From: Micromonospora zamorensis | GTDB lineage: Bacteria > Actinomycetota > Actinomycetes > Mycobacteriales > Micromonosporaceae | Direction: 5' to 3' | Assembly (NCBI RefSeq): GCF_900090275.1 | Contig: NZ_LT607755.1 | Coordinates: 4,030,001-4,094,000 of the forward strand | Length of the DNA stretch: 64,000 bases | Part shown: positions 1 to 9,537 of the stretch, in pieces | How the letters are laid out: each line of letters opens with the position of its first letter | Numbering within the stretch: the stretch's first letter is position 1 | Notes under the pieces: generated by a model | What the model was told of the DNA's origin: nothing | What the model saw: only the letters and a program-made list of their open reading frames with translations | Databases searched by the model: none | Translations under genes and position numbers: made by a program

Positions 1-3000
1 CTGCTGCGCCGGGTCGCCGCCCCGGCCGGGAACCGTCCCGTGGGTGGGCCTACCGTCGCCGTTGAACGCGTCGAAGACGGTGCCCTCGGAGGTGGTCTGC
101 CGAACCACCTCGCCGTCAGGGTTGCGGTCGACCTTGGTGCCGTCGGCGTAGGTCCAGGTGCTGCTGCCGTCACCGCCGTAAGTGATGTCCACCGCCTGCG
201 CGGGCTGCCCATCGGCCCCCGGCACGGTGCCGTGCGTGGGCTTGCCCTCAGGGGTGAACCGGTCGAACGTCACACCATCCGCGCTCACCTCACGCGTAAC
301 GTCACCAGCGGCATTGCGGTCGACCGTCGTGCCGTCGGCGTAGGTCCAGGTGCTGCTGCCGTCACCGCCGTAAGTGATGTCCACCGCCTGCGCGGGCTGC
401 CCATCGGCCCCCGGCACGGTGCCGTGCGTGGGCTTGCCCTCAGGGGTGAACCGGTCGAACGTCACACCATCCGCGGTCACCTCACGGGTGACGTCACCAG
501 CGGCATTGCGGTCGACCGTCGTGCCGTCGGCGTAGGTCCACGTGCTCGACCCGTCAGCGCCATAGGCGATGTCCACCGCCTGCGCGGGCTGCCCATCCGA
601 CCCCGGCACCGTGCCGTGCGTGGGCTTGCCCTCAGGGGTGAACCGGTCGAACGTCACACCATCCGCCGTCACCTCACGCGTAACGTCACCAGCCGCATTG
701 CGGTCCACCGTCGTGCCGTCGGCGTAGGTCCACGTGCTGCTGCCGTCACCGCCGTAAGCGATGTCCACCGCCTGCGCCGGCTGCCCATCCGACCCCGGCA
801 CCGTGCCGTGCGTGGGCTTGCCCTCAGGGGTGAACCGGTCGAACGTCACACCATCCGCGCTCACCTCACGCGTAACGTCACCAGCCGCATTGCGGTCCAC
901 CGTCGTGCCGTCGGCGTAGGTCCACGTGCTGCTGCCGTCACCGCCGTAAGCGATGTCCACCGCCTGCGCCGGCTGCCCATCCGACCCCGGCACCGTGCCG
1001 TGCGTCGGCTTGCCCTCAGGGGTGAACCGATCAAACGTCACACCATCCGCGGTCACCTCGCGGGTGACGTCACCAGCGGCGTTACGGTCGACGGTCGTGC
1101 CGTCGGCGTACGTCCACGTACTCGACCCGTCACCGCCATAAGCAATCGACACGTCCTGCGCGGGCCGCCCATCGGCGCCCGGCACCGTTCCATGCGTCGG
1201 CCTCCCATCAGCAGTGAACCCGTCGAACGTCACACCATCCGCCGTCACCTCACGCGTAACGCCACCAGCCGCATTGCGATCGACCGTCGTGCCGTCGGCG
1301 TAGGTCCACGTGCTGCTGCCGTCACCGCCGTAAGCGATGTCCACCGCCTGCGCCGGCTGCCCATCCGACCCCGGCACCGTGCCGTGCGTGGGCTTGCCCT
1401 CAGGGGTGAACCGATCAAACGTCACACCATCCGCGGTCACCTCGCGGGTGACGTCACCAGCGGCGTTACGGTCGACGGTCGTGCCGTCGGCGTACGTCCA
1501 CGTACTCGACCCGTCACCGCCATAAGCAATCGACACGTCCTGCGCGGGCCGCCCATCGGCGCCCGGCACCGTTCCATGCGTCGGCCTCCCATCAGCAGTG
1601 AACCCGTCGAACGTCACACCATCCGCCGTCACCTCACGCGTAACGCCACCAGCCGCATTGCGATCGACCGTCGTGCCGTCCGCATAGGTCCACGTGCTGC
1701 TGCCGTCACCGCCGTAAGCGATGTCCACCGCCTGCGCCGGCTGCCCATCCGACCCCGGCACCGTGCCGTGCGTCGGCTTGCCCTCAGGGGTGAACCGATC
1801 AAACGTCACACCATCCGCGGTCACCTCGCGGGTGACGTCACCAGCGGCGTTACGGTCGACGGTCGTGCCGTCGGCGTACGTCCACGTACTCGACCCGTCA
1901 CCGCCATAAGCAATCGACACGTCCTGCGCGGGCCGCCCATCGGCGCCCGGCACCGTTCCATGCGTCGGCCTCCCATCAGCAGTGAACCCGTCGAACGTCA
2001 CACCATCCGCCGTCACCTCACGCGTAACGCCACCAGCCGCATTGCGATCGACCGTCGTGCCGTCCGCATAGGTCCACGTACTCGACCCATCACCGCCATA
2101 AGCGATGTCGACCGCCTGCTGCCCATCGGCCCCCGGCACCGTTCCATGCGTCGGCCTGCCGTCGACGTTGAACCGGTCGAACGTCGCACCATCCGCCGTC
2201 ACCTCACGCCTAATGCCACCAGCCGCATTCCGATCGACCGTCGTGCCGTCCGCGTAGGTCCAGGTGCTGCTGCCGTCGCCGCCGTAGGCGATGTCGACCG
2301 CCTGCGCCGGCTGGCCGTCGGCCCCCGGCACCGTGCCGTGCGTCGGCCTGCCATCAGCAGTGAACCCGTCGAACGACGCACCATCCGCCGTCACCTCACG
2401 CGTAACGCCACCAGTCGCGTTACGGTCGACCGTCGTGCCGTCGGCGTACGTCCACGTACTCGACCCATCACCGCCATAAGCGATGTCGACCGCCTGCGCC
2501 GGCTGGCCGTCGGCCCCCGGCAGCGTGCCGTGCGTCGGCCTGCCATCAGCAGTGAACCCGTCGAACGACGCACCATCCGCCGTCACCTCACGCGTAACGC
2601 CACCAGCCGCATTGCGATCCACCGTCGTACCGTCCGCGTAGGTCCACGTACTCGACCCGTCGGGGCCGTAGGCGATCGACACGTCCTGCGCGGGCTGCCC
2701 ATCGCCCCCCGGCACCGTGCCATGCGTCGGCCTGCCATCAGCAGTGAACCCGTCGAACGACGCACCATCCGCCGTCACCTCACGCGTAATGCCACCAGCC
2801 GCATTGCGATCCACCGTCGTACCGTCCGCGTAGGTCCACGTACTCGACCCGTCACCGCCGTACGTGATGGAGACGTCCTGGTTTCCCGGAAGGGTCCCAT
2901 GGGTGGGCCTGCCATCCGCGGTGAACCGGTCAAACGACGCACCATCCGCAGTGACCTGACGCGTAACGTCACCAGCCGCATTCCGATCCACCGACGTGCC

Positions 3001-3330
3001 ATCCGCATAGGACCACGTACTCGACCCGTCACCGCCGTAAGCGATGTCGACCGCCTGCGCCGGCTGCCCATCGGCCCCCGGCAGCGTGCCGTGCGTGGGC
3101 CTGCCGTCCGCGGTGAACCCGTCGAACGACGCACCATCCGCGGTCACCTGACGCGTAACGTCACCAGCCGCATTCCGATCCACCGTCGTACCGTCCGCGT
3201 AGGTCCAGGTACTCGACCCGTCACCGCCGTACGTGATGGAGACGTCCTGGTTCCCCGGGAGGGTCCCGTGGCTGGGCCTGCCGTCGGCGGTGAACCCGTC
3301 GAAGACGGTTCCGTCGGGGAGTTGCTGGCG
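1..3330 (-). repeat. 192-bp tandem repeat array with 384-bp higher-order copies
   Basis: About 17 head-to-tail units of 192 bp encode the 64-residue protein repeats. Two units differ slightly in length: one near 2090-2275 is 6 bp short and one near 2850-3030 is 12 bp short. The reading frame is kept in each. Within 1021 to about 2070 the array repeats with a 384-bp period (copies beginning at 1021, 1405 and 1789) that are almost identical over long stretches. This shows recent duplication of two-unit blocks. There are no spacers, so it is not CRISPR. Confidence 0.9.
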
Positions 3331-3393
3331 CACGGGACGGCCGTCGCTGTCGTAGTCGACGACTGTGCCGTCGGCGCTGGTCTCGGTGGGCAC
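1..3393 (-). CDS. Large tandem-repeat protein (64-residue repeats), C-terminus beyond window
   Basis: The minus-strand frame is open from a GTG at 3393 to the left edge, so the protein has at least 1,131 residues and is incomplete. A GAGGAG ribosome site lies at 3400-3405, and an in-frame stop upstream rules out an earlier start. After about 10 residues the protein enters roughly 17 repeats of 64 residues. Each repeat contains YGGDGSSTWTYADGT, then a D-R-N-A-A-G-D-V-T block and a G-x-P-T-H-G-T motif. The rhythm is loosely like YD/RHS repeats, but I do not recognise the family. There is no signal peptide or membrane segment at the N-terminus. The gene is divergent from a LuxR regulator and sits beside an ESX-like operon, so a type VII substrate or surface polymer is possible; that is inference. 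Function unknown. Confidence 0.8.
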   Translation of the reverse strand, partial: MPTETSADGTVVDYDSDGRPVRQQLPDGTVFDGFTADGRPSHGTLPGNQDVSITYGGDGSSTWTYADGTTVDRNAAGDVTRQVTADGASFDGFTADGRPTHGTLPGADGQPAQAVDIAYGGDGSSTWSYADGTSVDRNAAGDVTRQVTADGASFDRFTADGRPTHGTLPGNQDVSITYGGDGSSTWTYADGTTVDRNAAGGITREVTADGASFDGFTADGRPTHGTVPGGDGQPAQDVSIAYGPDGSSTWTYADGTTVDRNAAGGVTREVTADGASFDGFTADGRPTHGTLPGADGQPAQAVDIAYGGDGSSTWTYADGTTVDRNATGGVTREVTADGASFDGFTADGRPTHGTVPGADGQPAQAVDIAYGGDGSSTWTYADGTTVDRNAAGGIRREVTADGATFDRFNVDGRPTHGTVPGADGQQAVDIAYGGDGSSTWTYADGTTVDRNAAGGVTREVTADGVTFDGFTADGRPTHGTVPGADGRPAQDVSIAYGGDGSSTWTYADGTTVDRNAAGDVTREVTADGVTFDRFTPEGKPTHGTVPGSDGQPAQAVDIAYGGDGSSTWTYADGTTVDRNAAGGVTREVTADGVTFDGFTADGRPTHGTVPGADGRPAQDVSIAYGGDGSSTWTYADGTTVDRNAAGDVTREVTADGVTFDRFTPEGKPTHGTVPGSDGQPAQAVDIAYGGDGSSTWTYADGTTVDRNAAGGVTREVTADGVTFDGFTADGRPTHGTVPGADGRPAQDVSIAYGGDGSSTWTYADGTTVDRNAAGDVTREVTADGVTFDRFTPEGKPTHGTVPGSDGQPAQAVDIAYGGDGSSTWTYADGTTVDRNAAGDVTREVSADGVTFDRFTPEGKPTHGTVPGSDGQPAQAVDIAYGGDGSSTWTYADGTTVDRNAAGDVTREVTADGVTFDRFTPEGKPTHGTVPGSDGQPAQAVDIAYGADGSSTWTYADGTTVDRNAAGDVTREVTADGVTFDRFTPEGKPTHGTVPGADGQPAQAVDITYGGDGSSTWTYADGTTVDRNAAGDVTREVSADGVTFDRFTPEGKPTHGTVPGADGQPAQAVDITYGGDGSSTWTYADGTKVDRNPDGEVVRQTTSEGTVFDAFNGDGRPTHGTVPGRGGDPAQQ

Positions 3394-3570
3394 GTCGGTC
3401 TCCTCGACTGGCGGCGGGCATGCGCTTCGAGACTAGGAGCGACGACAGAGCAGACGGCAAGACACTTGTTCGGGGACGTCGGAGGCTGTTTCGGGAGGAA
3501 CTTTGCGACGTCCTCGAACCGGCACGGGCTTTCAGCCGTTCTATGGCGGAACCTGGTGTGGGAGGTAGCA

Positions 3571-4194
3571 ATGTTGGAAGTCGCTGTCGTGGCAGATCAA
3601 CCGATCTGGCGAGCCGGCCTGGAAAAGCTGGCCGGCGACGATCCGGATCTGCGGATGGTCGCGGCGGTGGCTGCGCTGACGGACCTGCCGGCCGGTGCGA
3701 CGTACGACCTGGTCGTTCTGGATGCAGCGGAACCGGATGCGTCGACGCTGGGGCTGGTCCGCGGGGCCACGCCGTTCGGGCATCTGCTCGTCAGCGCGGA
3801 CTGGACGGGCCGCCCGAAGCTGATGGCGGCGATCCGGGCCGGGGCGCGCGGCTGCGTGAGCCGACTCGCGGAGCAGGAGGCGGTGCGGGAGGCCATGCGG
3901 GTGACCGCGCAGGGTGGCTTCTACCTGTGCCCGCGGCTGGCGGACCGGTTCCCGGCCGAGTTGCCGGGTTCTCCCGCCGACGAGCAGGGCGGGCTCGCAC
4001 CGCGGGAGGTGGAGACGTTGCGGTGGATTGCGTCCGGCTTCACGCACTCGCAGATCGCTACGCGGATGGGCCTTTCCCAGGCGACGGTCAACACGTACGC
4101 GAAGCGGATCCGCGCGAAGCTGAACGCCAACAATAAGGCCGAGCTGACCCGCCGCGCGATCGAGCTCGGCCACTTGACGTCCTTGAAGAGCTAG
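3571..4194 (+). CDS. LuxR/NarL-family response-regulator-like transcription factor
   Basis: 207 residues, ATG with a GGAGG site at 3561-3565. The N-terminal part (about 1-115) is receiver-like: it has D9 and the phosphoacceptor-like D51 in VVLD. The usual acidic pair is reduced to A-D, and the conserved Lys near the end of the domain appears to be Arg in GARGCVSR, so the domain is atypical. The C-terminal part (about 140-205) is a LuxR helix-turn-helix with LAPREVETLRWIASGFTHSQ and NTYAKRIRAKL. No cognate histidine kinase is adjacent. The gene is divergent from the 64-residue-repeat protein across 177 bp and convergent with eccD, whose stop it overlaps. It probably controls one or both; target unproven. 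Confidence 0.88.
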   Translation: MLEVAVVADQPIWRAGLEKLAGDDPDLRMVAAVAALTDLPAGATYDLVVLDAAEPDASTLGLVRGATPFGHLLVSADWTGRPKLMAAIRAGARGCVSRLAEQEAVREAMRVTAQGGFYLCPRLADRFPAELPGSPADEQGGLAPREVETLRWIASGFTHSQIATRMGLSQATVNTYAKRIRAKLNANNKAELTRRAIELGHLTSLKS

Positions 4195-5531
4195 AAGATC
4201 GTGCGTCCCATCATCATCAGGTGGCCGAAGACGCCGAAGACGCCCATGGTCAGCGGCGCGATGAGGATCGCCGCGAGGACGCCGAGCGCTTCGGCGCGGC
4301 TGCGGCGGATCGGCGGTTTGGGGCCGGGTCCGTGTGGCTTGGCTGGCGGCATGAACACGCTCATCGCGACTCCGGCCGCGATGACGAGCAGTCCCGCCCC
4401 GAGCAGGATGACCGCTGCCACGCCGCCGGAGGTGGCGTACGCGCGGGCTGCGGCGACCAGCAGCCCGAAGACGCCGATGGTTGCCGCCCCGCCGAGTAGG
4501 TAGAGCTCGGTGGTGAACGCCGCTCCGCGTGCCCTGACGGCGATGGCGATGCAGATGAAGAGGGCGAGGATCACGGCGAACCAACGTCCGGAGAGGGCCA
4601 GCACGGGCATCGCCACGGCGAGGGCGAGGACCGGACCGGCCAGCACGATGGGCAGGATCCGGGCCGAGGTGTGCACGAGCTCGGGGATGGGCCGCACGGG
4701 CGTCCAGGCTGTGATGAGGGCGGCGATGCGGCGGCCGAGGGCCAGCATTCCGGTGGCGACCGCAGCGGCGATCGCGGCGGATTCGACGGTGTCGGCTTCC
4801 AGGCCGGCGGTGAGTGCGACGGTCAGACCGCCCGCGAGCAGAGATACCTCGGCCGCGACGAAGATCGTTTCGGGCAGCATCGCGATCGCCATGAGCATCG
4901 CGGTGTTGGCGCCGATGGCGGCGCCGCCCCAGGCCCAGTCGCTGCCGCCGAGGCCACGGGCGATGAGCAGACCGGCGCCGGCGAGGCCGGGTACGGCGGT
5001 GAGCGCGGCGGTCAGCACGAGGCCGACCGGCACCGCGGTCTGGCGTTGGCGCAACCCCCAGGCGGTGCCGAGCAGAGCCATGCTGGCGACGGTGAGCCCC
5101 ACAGCCGCACCGGTGTCGGTGCCGTAACTCAGCGAGAGCAGGACGGCCGCCGCGATCAGCAGGATGAGGCCGAGGGCGAGCACGACAGGCCCGGGGTGGA
5201 CGCTGTTGCGGCGTAGCTGTTCGGTTTCCTCGGCGACGGCCTCGTCGATGTCTTTGACGTCGAGGACGTCGACCGTGCCCGCTGCGAGGTCGTACAGGTA
5301 AAGCACCTCGCCGTCGACGACACCGGCCTGCAGCAGTCCGGTGTCGAGGGCGAACGGCCCGGTGTCGGGGCGGGCCAGCGACCAGACGGGTGGAAGCTGG
5401 TCGGAGCCGTCCTGGCCGCAGATTTCGGCGAGGCGGGGGCTGTACTCCCCCACCGGGCTGAGCGACGGCAGTGCGATGTCGACGCTGCGATAGGTGCCCA
5501 CCACTGTGACCCGGGTGTGTTCGTTCGCCAT
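4191..5531 (-). CDS. eccD: Type VII secretion integral membrane protein EccD
   Basis: 446 residues, starting at an ATG 11 bp after the eccC stop with a purine-rich GAAAGG upstream. The first ~95 residues form a YukD/ubiquitin-like domain (RVTVVGTYRSVDIALPS start, then acidic linker). It is followed by about eleven hydrophobic segments, as in EccD of mycobacterial ESX systems, where EccD lines the inner-membrane channel of the EccB-C-D-E complex. Length is slightly below the usual 460-510. It is the last gene of the operon. Its TAG stop shares the palindromic CTAG with the stop of the convergent LuxR gene. Confidence 0.9.
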   Translation of the reverse strand: MANEHTRVTVVGTYRSVDIALPSLSPVGEYSPRLAEICGQDGSDQLPPVWSLARPDTGPFALDTGLLQAGVVDGEVLYLYDLAAGTVDVLDVKDIDEAVAEETEQLRRNSVHPGPVVLALGLILLIAAAVLLSLSYGTDTGAAVGLTVASMALLGTAWGLRQRQTAVPVGLVLTAALTAVPGLAGAGLLIARGLGGSDWAWGGAAIGANTAMLMAIAMLPETIFVAAEVSLLAGGLTVALTAGLEADTVESAAIAAAVATGMLALGRRIAALITAWTPVRPIPELVHTSARILPIVLAGPVLALAVAMPVLALSGRWFAVILALFICIAIAVRARGAAFTTELYLLGGAATIGVFGLLVAAARAYATSGGVAAVILLGAGLLVIAAGVAMSVFMPPAKPHGPGPKPPIRRSRAEALGVLAAILIAPLTMGVFGVFGHLMMMGRTIF

Positions 5532-5542
5532 GCGAAGGCCTT

Positions 5543-8500
5543 TCAGTTGACGGGTTCGAGCGCCGGCACGGGAACGGCGGTCTGGATGAGCTGGCCGGGG
5601 TGGCCGCGCCGGACCAGGACGCCGCGGCCGGGCGGGCGCTGGGCGGCGCGTTCGTCGCCGAGGATGACGCCTTCCCGGTGGTCGCCGGAGAGCACGAGGC
5701 CGCCGCAGCCCATGTCGCGGATGCGGCTGGCGAGCTGGTCGGACATGCCGGAGCGGACCATGCCGCCGACCCGGCGGGCGAGAACGAGGTGCAGGCCGAC
5801 CTCGCGGGCCTGCGGGATGAACGGGATGAGGGGGGCGAGCACGGCCTGCGGGCCGCCGGAGAGCAGGTCGTAGTCGTCGACGACGACGTAGATCTCCGTG
5901 CCTTCCCACCAGTCGCGGGCTTTGAGCTGGGCGGGGGTGATGCCGGGCGGCGGGATCCGTTCCTTGAGTTTGTCGACGACGCTCTGGACGTAGACCCGTG
6001 CGCTGTCGGCGTCACCGGCGTACGCGCCGAGGTGTTCGGGTTCCACGGCGTCCACGAGCGAGTGGCGGTAGTCGAACAGGACCACCCGCATGTCGTACGG
6101 GGAGATGCGTTCGGTGAGCCCGGCCAGCCACGTACGCAGGAAGGTGCTCTTGCCGGAACCGGCGTCGCCGTAGATGAGGAAGTGCGGGTCGCCGGTGGTG
6201 AGGTCGAGCCCGACGGTGCGCAGGTCGTTCTCGGCGACGCCGATCGGCACGGTCGCGGGGGTGGCAGCGGCCAGGGCGGGCAGCTCGGCGACAGTGATGC
6301 GCTGCGGCAGCAACCGGATCGGAGGCGCGGCAGGACCGGCCCAGTGCTCGGCGACCTGGGCGATGGTGTCCTCCTGGGCTTCGCGCAGCCCGTCCGCGGA
6401 GTCGACGCCGTCGAGGCGGGGCAGCACGAGCTGGAAGTAGATGCCCGGTGCGCTGATGCCGCGGCCCGGCACCCCGGCGGGCACCCGGGCGGCGATGCGG
6501 CGGTTGACGTCGGATTCGCTCGGATCGTTGAGGCGCAGCTCGATGCGGGTGCCGATGCTGTCTCGCAGGGCGGGCCGGATGTCGTTCCAGCGTCCGGAGG
6601 TGAGCACCAGGTGCACTCCGGCGCCCAGGCCGCGCGCGGCGATCTCGTTGACCGCGGCCTCGGCGCCCTCGAACTCGGTGCGCAGCGCACCCCAGTTGTC
6701 GATCATCAGGAAGACGTGCGGGGCGCCGAGGTCGGCGAAGGTCTCGATGCCCTTGGCGCGCATGGTGCGTTCTCGTTCGACGATCAGTGCGCGCATCTCG
6801 GCGAAGGTGCGGCTGACCAGCTCGGGTTCGGCGCGACCGGCGACCGTGCCGACGTGCGGTGCCGCCGCGTACGGGTGAAGTGTCCCGCCGCCGAAGTCGA
6901 TGCAGTAGAACCGCATCTCCTCGGGGGTGTGGGTGAGCATTCCGGCGAGCATGATCGTGCGCAGGAGCGAGCTGCGCCCGGTCCGTGGCGCGCCGACGGC
7001 GGCGAGGTGCCCGTGAGCGCCGCCGAAGTCCATGACGAGCGTCTCCTGGTCCTGTTTGATGGGCAGGTCGAGCAGGCCGATCGGCACGGCGAGGCGCCCG
7101 GACAGCGGCCAGACGTGGGCGGAGTAGCCGCGTTCCGCCTGGACGGAAGGTCGGCCGATCAGGTGGTCGAGGGCCAGCGCGGCGGGCAGCGGCGGCAGCC
7201 ACACCTGGTGCGCGGGGCTGGTGACCGAGGTCAGCCGGTCCACCACGATCTTCAGCTCGGTCGGGCCGGGCCGGGCGGTGAGCTGCGGCTCCTCGGTCTC
7301 CTGCGCCATCGAGGTGTGGGTGCGCAGGTCGAACGGGAGCAGCGCGCCGTCGCCGCGGCCGATGCTGAACCGTTCCTCCGCGCTGACGTAGGGGGCGGAG
7401 ACGTGGGCGACGCGGAACCGCTGGTAGATCGACTCGTCTACTTTCAGGTACGCCGAGCCGGGGATCGGGGGGAGTTTGTACGCGTCGGTGGTGCCGATGA
7501 CCGTTCGGCTCTCGGCGGCGCTGAAGGTGCGCAGGCAGATCCGGTAGGACAGGTGCGAGTCCAGCCCACGCAGCTTGCCCTCCTCGAGCCGTTGGGTGGC
7601 CATGAGCAGGTGCATGCCGAGGCTGCGGCCGACCCGGCCGATCTGGACGAACAGCTCGGCGAACTCGGGGCGCCCGGAGAGCAGTTCGCCGAACTCGTCG
7701 ACCACGATGAGCAGCGTGGGCAGCGGTTCGAGCGGGGTGCCGTCGGCCGCGACGGCGCCGGCCGCGCGGCGCATCTGGTATTCGCGCACGGTGTCGATGT
7801 TGCCGGCATCACGCAGGATCCGCTGACGGCGCTGCTGTTCACCCATGAGGGCGGCGAGCACCCGGTCGATCATGGCGGCGTCGTCGGCGAGGTTGGTGAT
7901 CAGCCCGGAGACGTGGGGCAGGCCTTGCAGCGGCGCGAACGCCGCGCCGCCCTTGAAGTCGATGAGGACGAAGCTGAGAAGCTCCGGCGAGTGGGTCAGC
8001 GCGAGGCCGGTGACCATCGTACGCAGCAACTCGCTCTTGCCGGAGCCGGTGGCGCCGACGATCAGGCCGTGCGGGCCGGAGCCGCCCTGCCCGGATTCCT
8101 TGATGTCGAGCACGACGGTCTGGCCTTCGCCGTCGACCCCGATCGGCGCGCGCAGCATCCGCGGGTCGCCGGCGGTGACCCATCGGCTGGTGACGTCGCC
8201 GCGACCGGGGTCGGTGCCGAGGATCATCTCGCTGAGCGAGCGGGTGCGGGTGAGGACCTGTTCGCGTTCGTCGCTGAGCCGCAGCGGCGCGAGGTTGCGC
8301 GCGATGAGCTCGGCCAGCAACGGCGACACGTCGTCGGGCCGGCAGCGCAGCGCCGGGGTGACGACCAGATCGCGGCGTCCTTCGGTGACCACGTGTCCGG
8401 CGTCGTCGAAGCGGATCCGCAGGTCGACCCGGCTGGGTTCGTCCAACTCCCGTTCGCCGCAGAAGATCAGAGTGAGGCCGAGCTGGGGTCCGGCCCCGGC

Positions 8501-9529
8501 GAGCAGGGCGGCCATCAGGTCGGAGCGGCCCCATTCGGAGAACGGCGCGAATCCGGTGAAGAGCACGACCAACCGCCGCTGCTTGGCGGCGGGGCGATCG
8601 CCACTGAACCCATTACGCCGGGTGGTCTGCAGTTCGGTGCGCTGGGTGAGTTCGGCCTGCAGGAAGGTGGCCAGGACATCGGGGCCCTCGGCGACCAGCG
8701 ACACCGATCCGCTGTCACTGCGGGCGTCCGGCTCGAAGGTGTGCGGCAACCACTTGGTCCATTCCCAGTGTTCAGAGCTGGCGGTCTCGATCACCAGGGT
8801 GACGTCGTCGGGGGCGTGCAGGACGGCGATCTGGCACAGCAGGGCTCGGGTGAGCAGGTCGGTGCGGGCCGGGTCGCCGACGACGCTGATGACTCCGGCG
8901 TTGCCGACGTCGATGATCATCGGCTGGTTGTCGAGGTGGCCCATCCGGTCGATCAGGCGGTGCGCCGCCTGCATGGAGTCCCAGTCGTAGTCGCCCAGCG
9001 GATCCATCTTGGGGTCGAGCTCGATCGGGGTGGCCAGCCGTACGGCCCCGTGCCCGATCCGGACCCGCAGGAAGTCGGCGTCGTCCTGGCGTCGTTCCCA
9101 CACGCGGTGCCGGTTGATGCTGATCGACCAGAGCCGCTGCGGGTCGGGGTTGGCGAGCGCCGCGACGGTCCGCTGGGCCTGGGCGACCTCGCGGGCCTGG
9201 TCGCGGGCCAGCGCGAGGTGCCGGCGGTAGCGGACGCGCTGCTTGCGGGCGGTGCGGCCGCTGGTGCTGCGCTGCTGCATCCGCATCGCGATGACCGCGC
9301 CTGCGGAGGTCACGAAGAACAGCACACCAATGATGATCAGCGCGGGTTTGCCAAACGTGATCATGTACGCGGACATGCCGACGCTGCTCAAGAGCGGCAG
9401 AATCAGCGTCCACGCGGAGTTCGCCTGGTTGTCGGTGGGCGGTTCGGGCGGGCTGGGCAGGGTCACCGTCTGCTCCGGCAGCTGCGGCAACAGCATCCGG
9501 GCGGGCCGGTGGAAGGCCAGGCGGCTCAT
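5543..9529 (-). CDS. eccC: Type VII secretion ATPase EccC (fused EccCa/EccCb)
   Basis: 1,328 residues, ATG preceded by GAGGAG that overlaps the stop of the upstream gene. Two membrane segments lie at about residues 38-82 (AWTLILPLL and ALIIIGVLFFV). Three FtsK/SpoIIIE-type ATPase domains follow. The first has an intact Walker A, GATGSGKS, near residue 490 and a Walker B-like LLIVVDEFGEL. The second, near 846, is degenerate (GAPRTGRSS). The third, near 1123, reads GDAGSGKST. EccC powers substrate recognition and export in ESX systems, with domains 2 and 3 binding WXG-type substrates. It is a single polypeptide here, as in many non-mycobacterial actinobacteria. Confidence 0.96.
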   Translation of the reverse strand: MSRLAFHRPARMLLPQLPEQTVTLPSPPEPPTDNQANSAWTLILPLLSSVGMSAYMITFGKPALIIIGVLFFVTSAGAVIAMRMQQRSTSGRTARKQRVRYRRHLALARDQAREVAQAQRTVAALANPDPQRLWSISINRHRVWERRQDDADFLRVRIGHGAVRLATPIELDPKMDPLGDYDWDSMQAAHRLIDRMGHLDNQPMIIDVGNAGVISVVGDPARTDLLTRALLCQIAVLHAPDDVTLVIETASSEHWEWTKWLPHTFEPDARSDSGSVSLVAEGPDVLATFLQAELTQRTELQTTRRNGFSGDRPAAKQRRLVVLFTGFAPFSEWGRSDLMAALLAGAGPQLGLTLIFCGERELDEPSRVDLRIRFDDAGHVVTEGRRDLVVTPALRCRPDDVSPLLAELIARNLAPLRLSDEREQVLTRTRSLSEMILGTDPGRGDVTSRWVTAGDPRMLRAPIGVDGEGQTVVLDIKESGQGGSGPHGLIVGATGSGKSELLRTMVTGLALTHSPELLSFVLIDFKGGAAFAPLQGLPHVSGLITNLADDAAMIDRVLAALMGEQQRRQRILRDAGNIDTVREYQMRRAAGAVAADGTPLEPLPTLLIVVDEFGELLSGRPEFAELFVQIGRVGRSLGMHLLMATQRLEEGKLRGLDSHLSYRICLRTFSAAESRTVIGTTDAYKLPPIPGSAYLKVDESIYQRFRVAHVSAPYVSAEERFSIGRGDGALLPFDLRTHTSMAQETEEPQLTARPGPTELKIVVDRLTSVTSPAHQVWLPPLPAALALDHLIGRPSVQAERGYSAHVWPLSGRLAVPIGLLDLPIKQDQETLVMDFGGAHGHLAAVGAPRTGRSSLLRTIMLAGMLTHTPEEMRFYCIDFGGGTLHPYAAAPHVGTVAGRAEPELVSRTFAEMRALIVERERTMRAKGIETFADLGAPHVFLMIDNWGALRTEFEGAEAAVNEIAARGLGAGVHLVLTSGRWNDIRPALRDSIGTRIELRLNDPSESDVNRRIAARVPAGVPGRGISAPGIYFQLVLPRLDGVDSADGLREAQEDTIAQVAEHWAGPAAPPIRLLPQRITVAELPALAAATPATVPIGVAENDLRTVGLDLTTGDPHFLIYGDAGSGKSTFLRTWLAGLTERISPYDMRVVLFDYRHSLVDAVEPEHLGAYAGDADSARVYVQSVVDKLKERIPPPGITPAQLKARDWWEGTEIYVVVDDYDLLSGGPQAVLAPLIPFIPQAREVGLHLVLARRVGGMVRSGMSDQLASRIRDMGCGGLVLSGDHREGVILGDERAAQRPPGRGVLVRRGHPGQLIQTAVPVPALEPVN

Positions 9530-9537
9530 CAGGCTCC

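Noticed and set aside
1..3330. Possible CRISPR array
   Set aside because: Units are 192 bp, directly adjacent, in frame and coding, with no spacers.
40..4194. A 1,384-codon plus-strand frame covering the repeat array and the LuxR gene
   Set aside because: Over the array it is antisense to a better frame with a ribosome site and regular repeat motifs. The LuxR gene has its own GGAGG and ATG at 3571.
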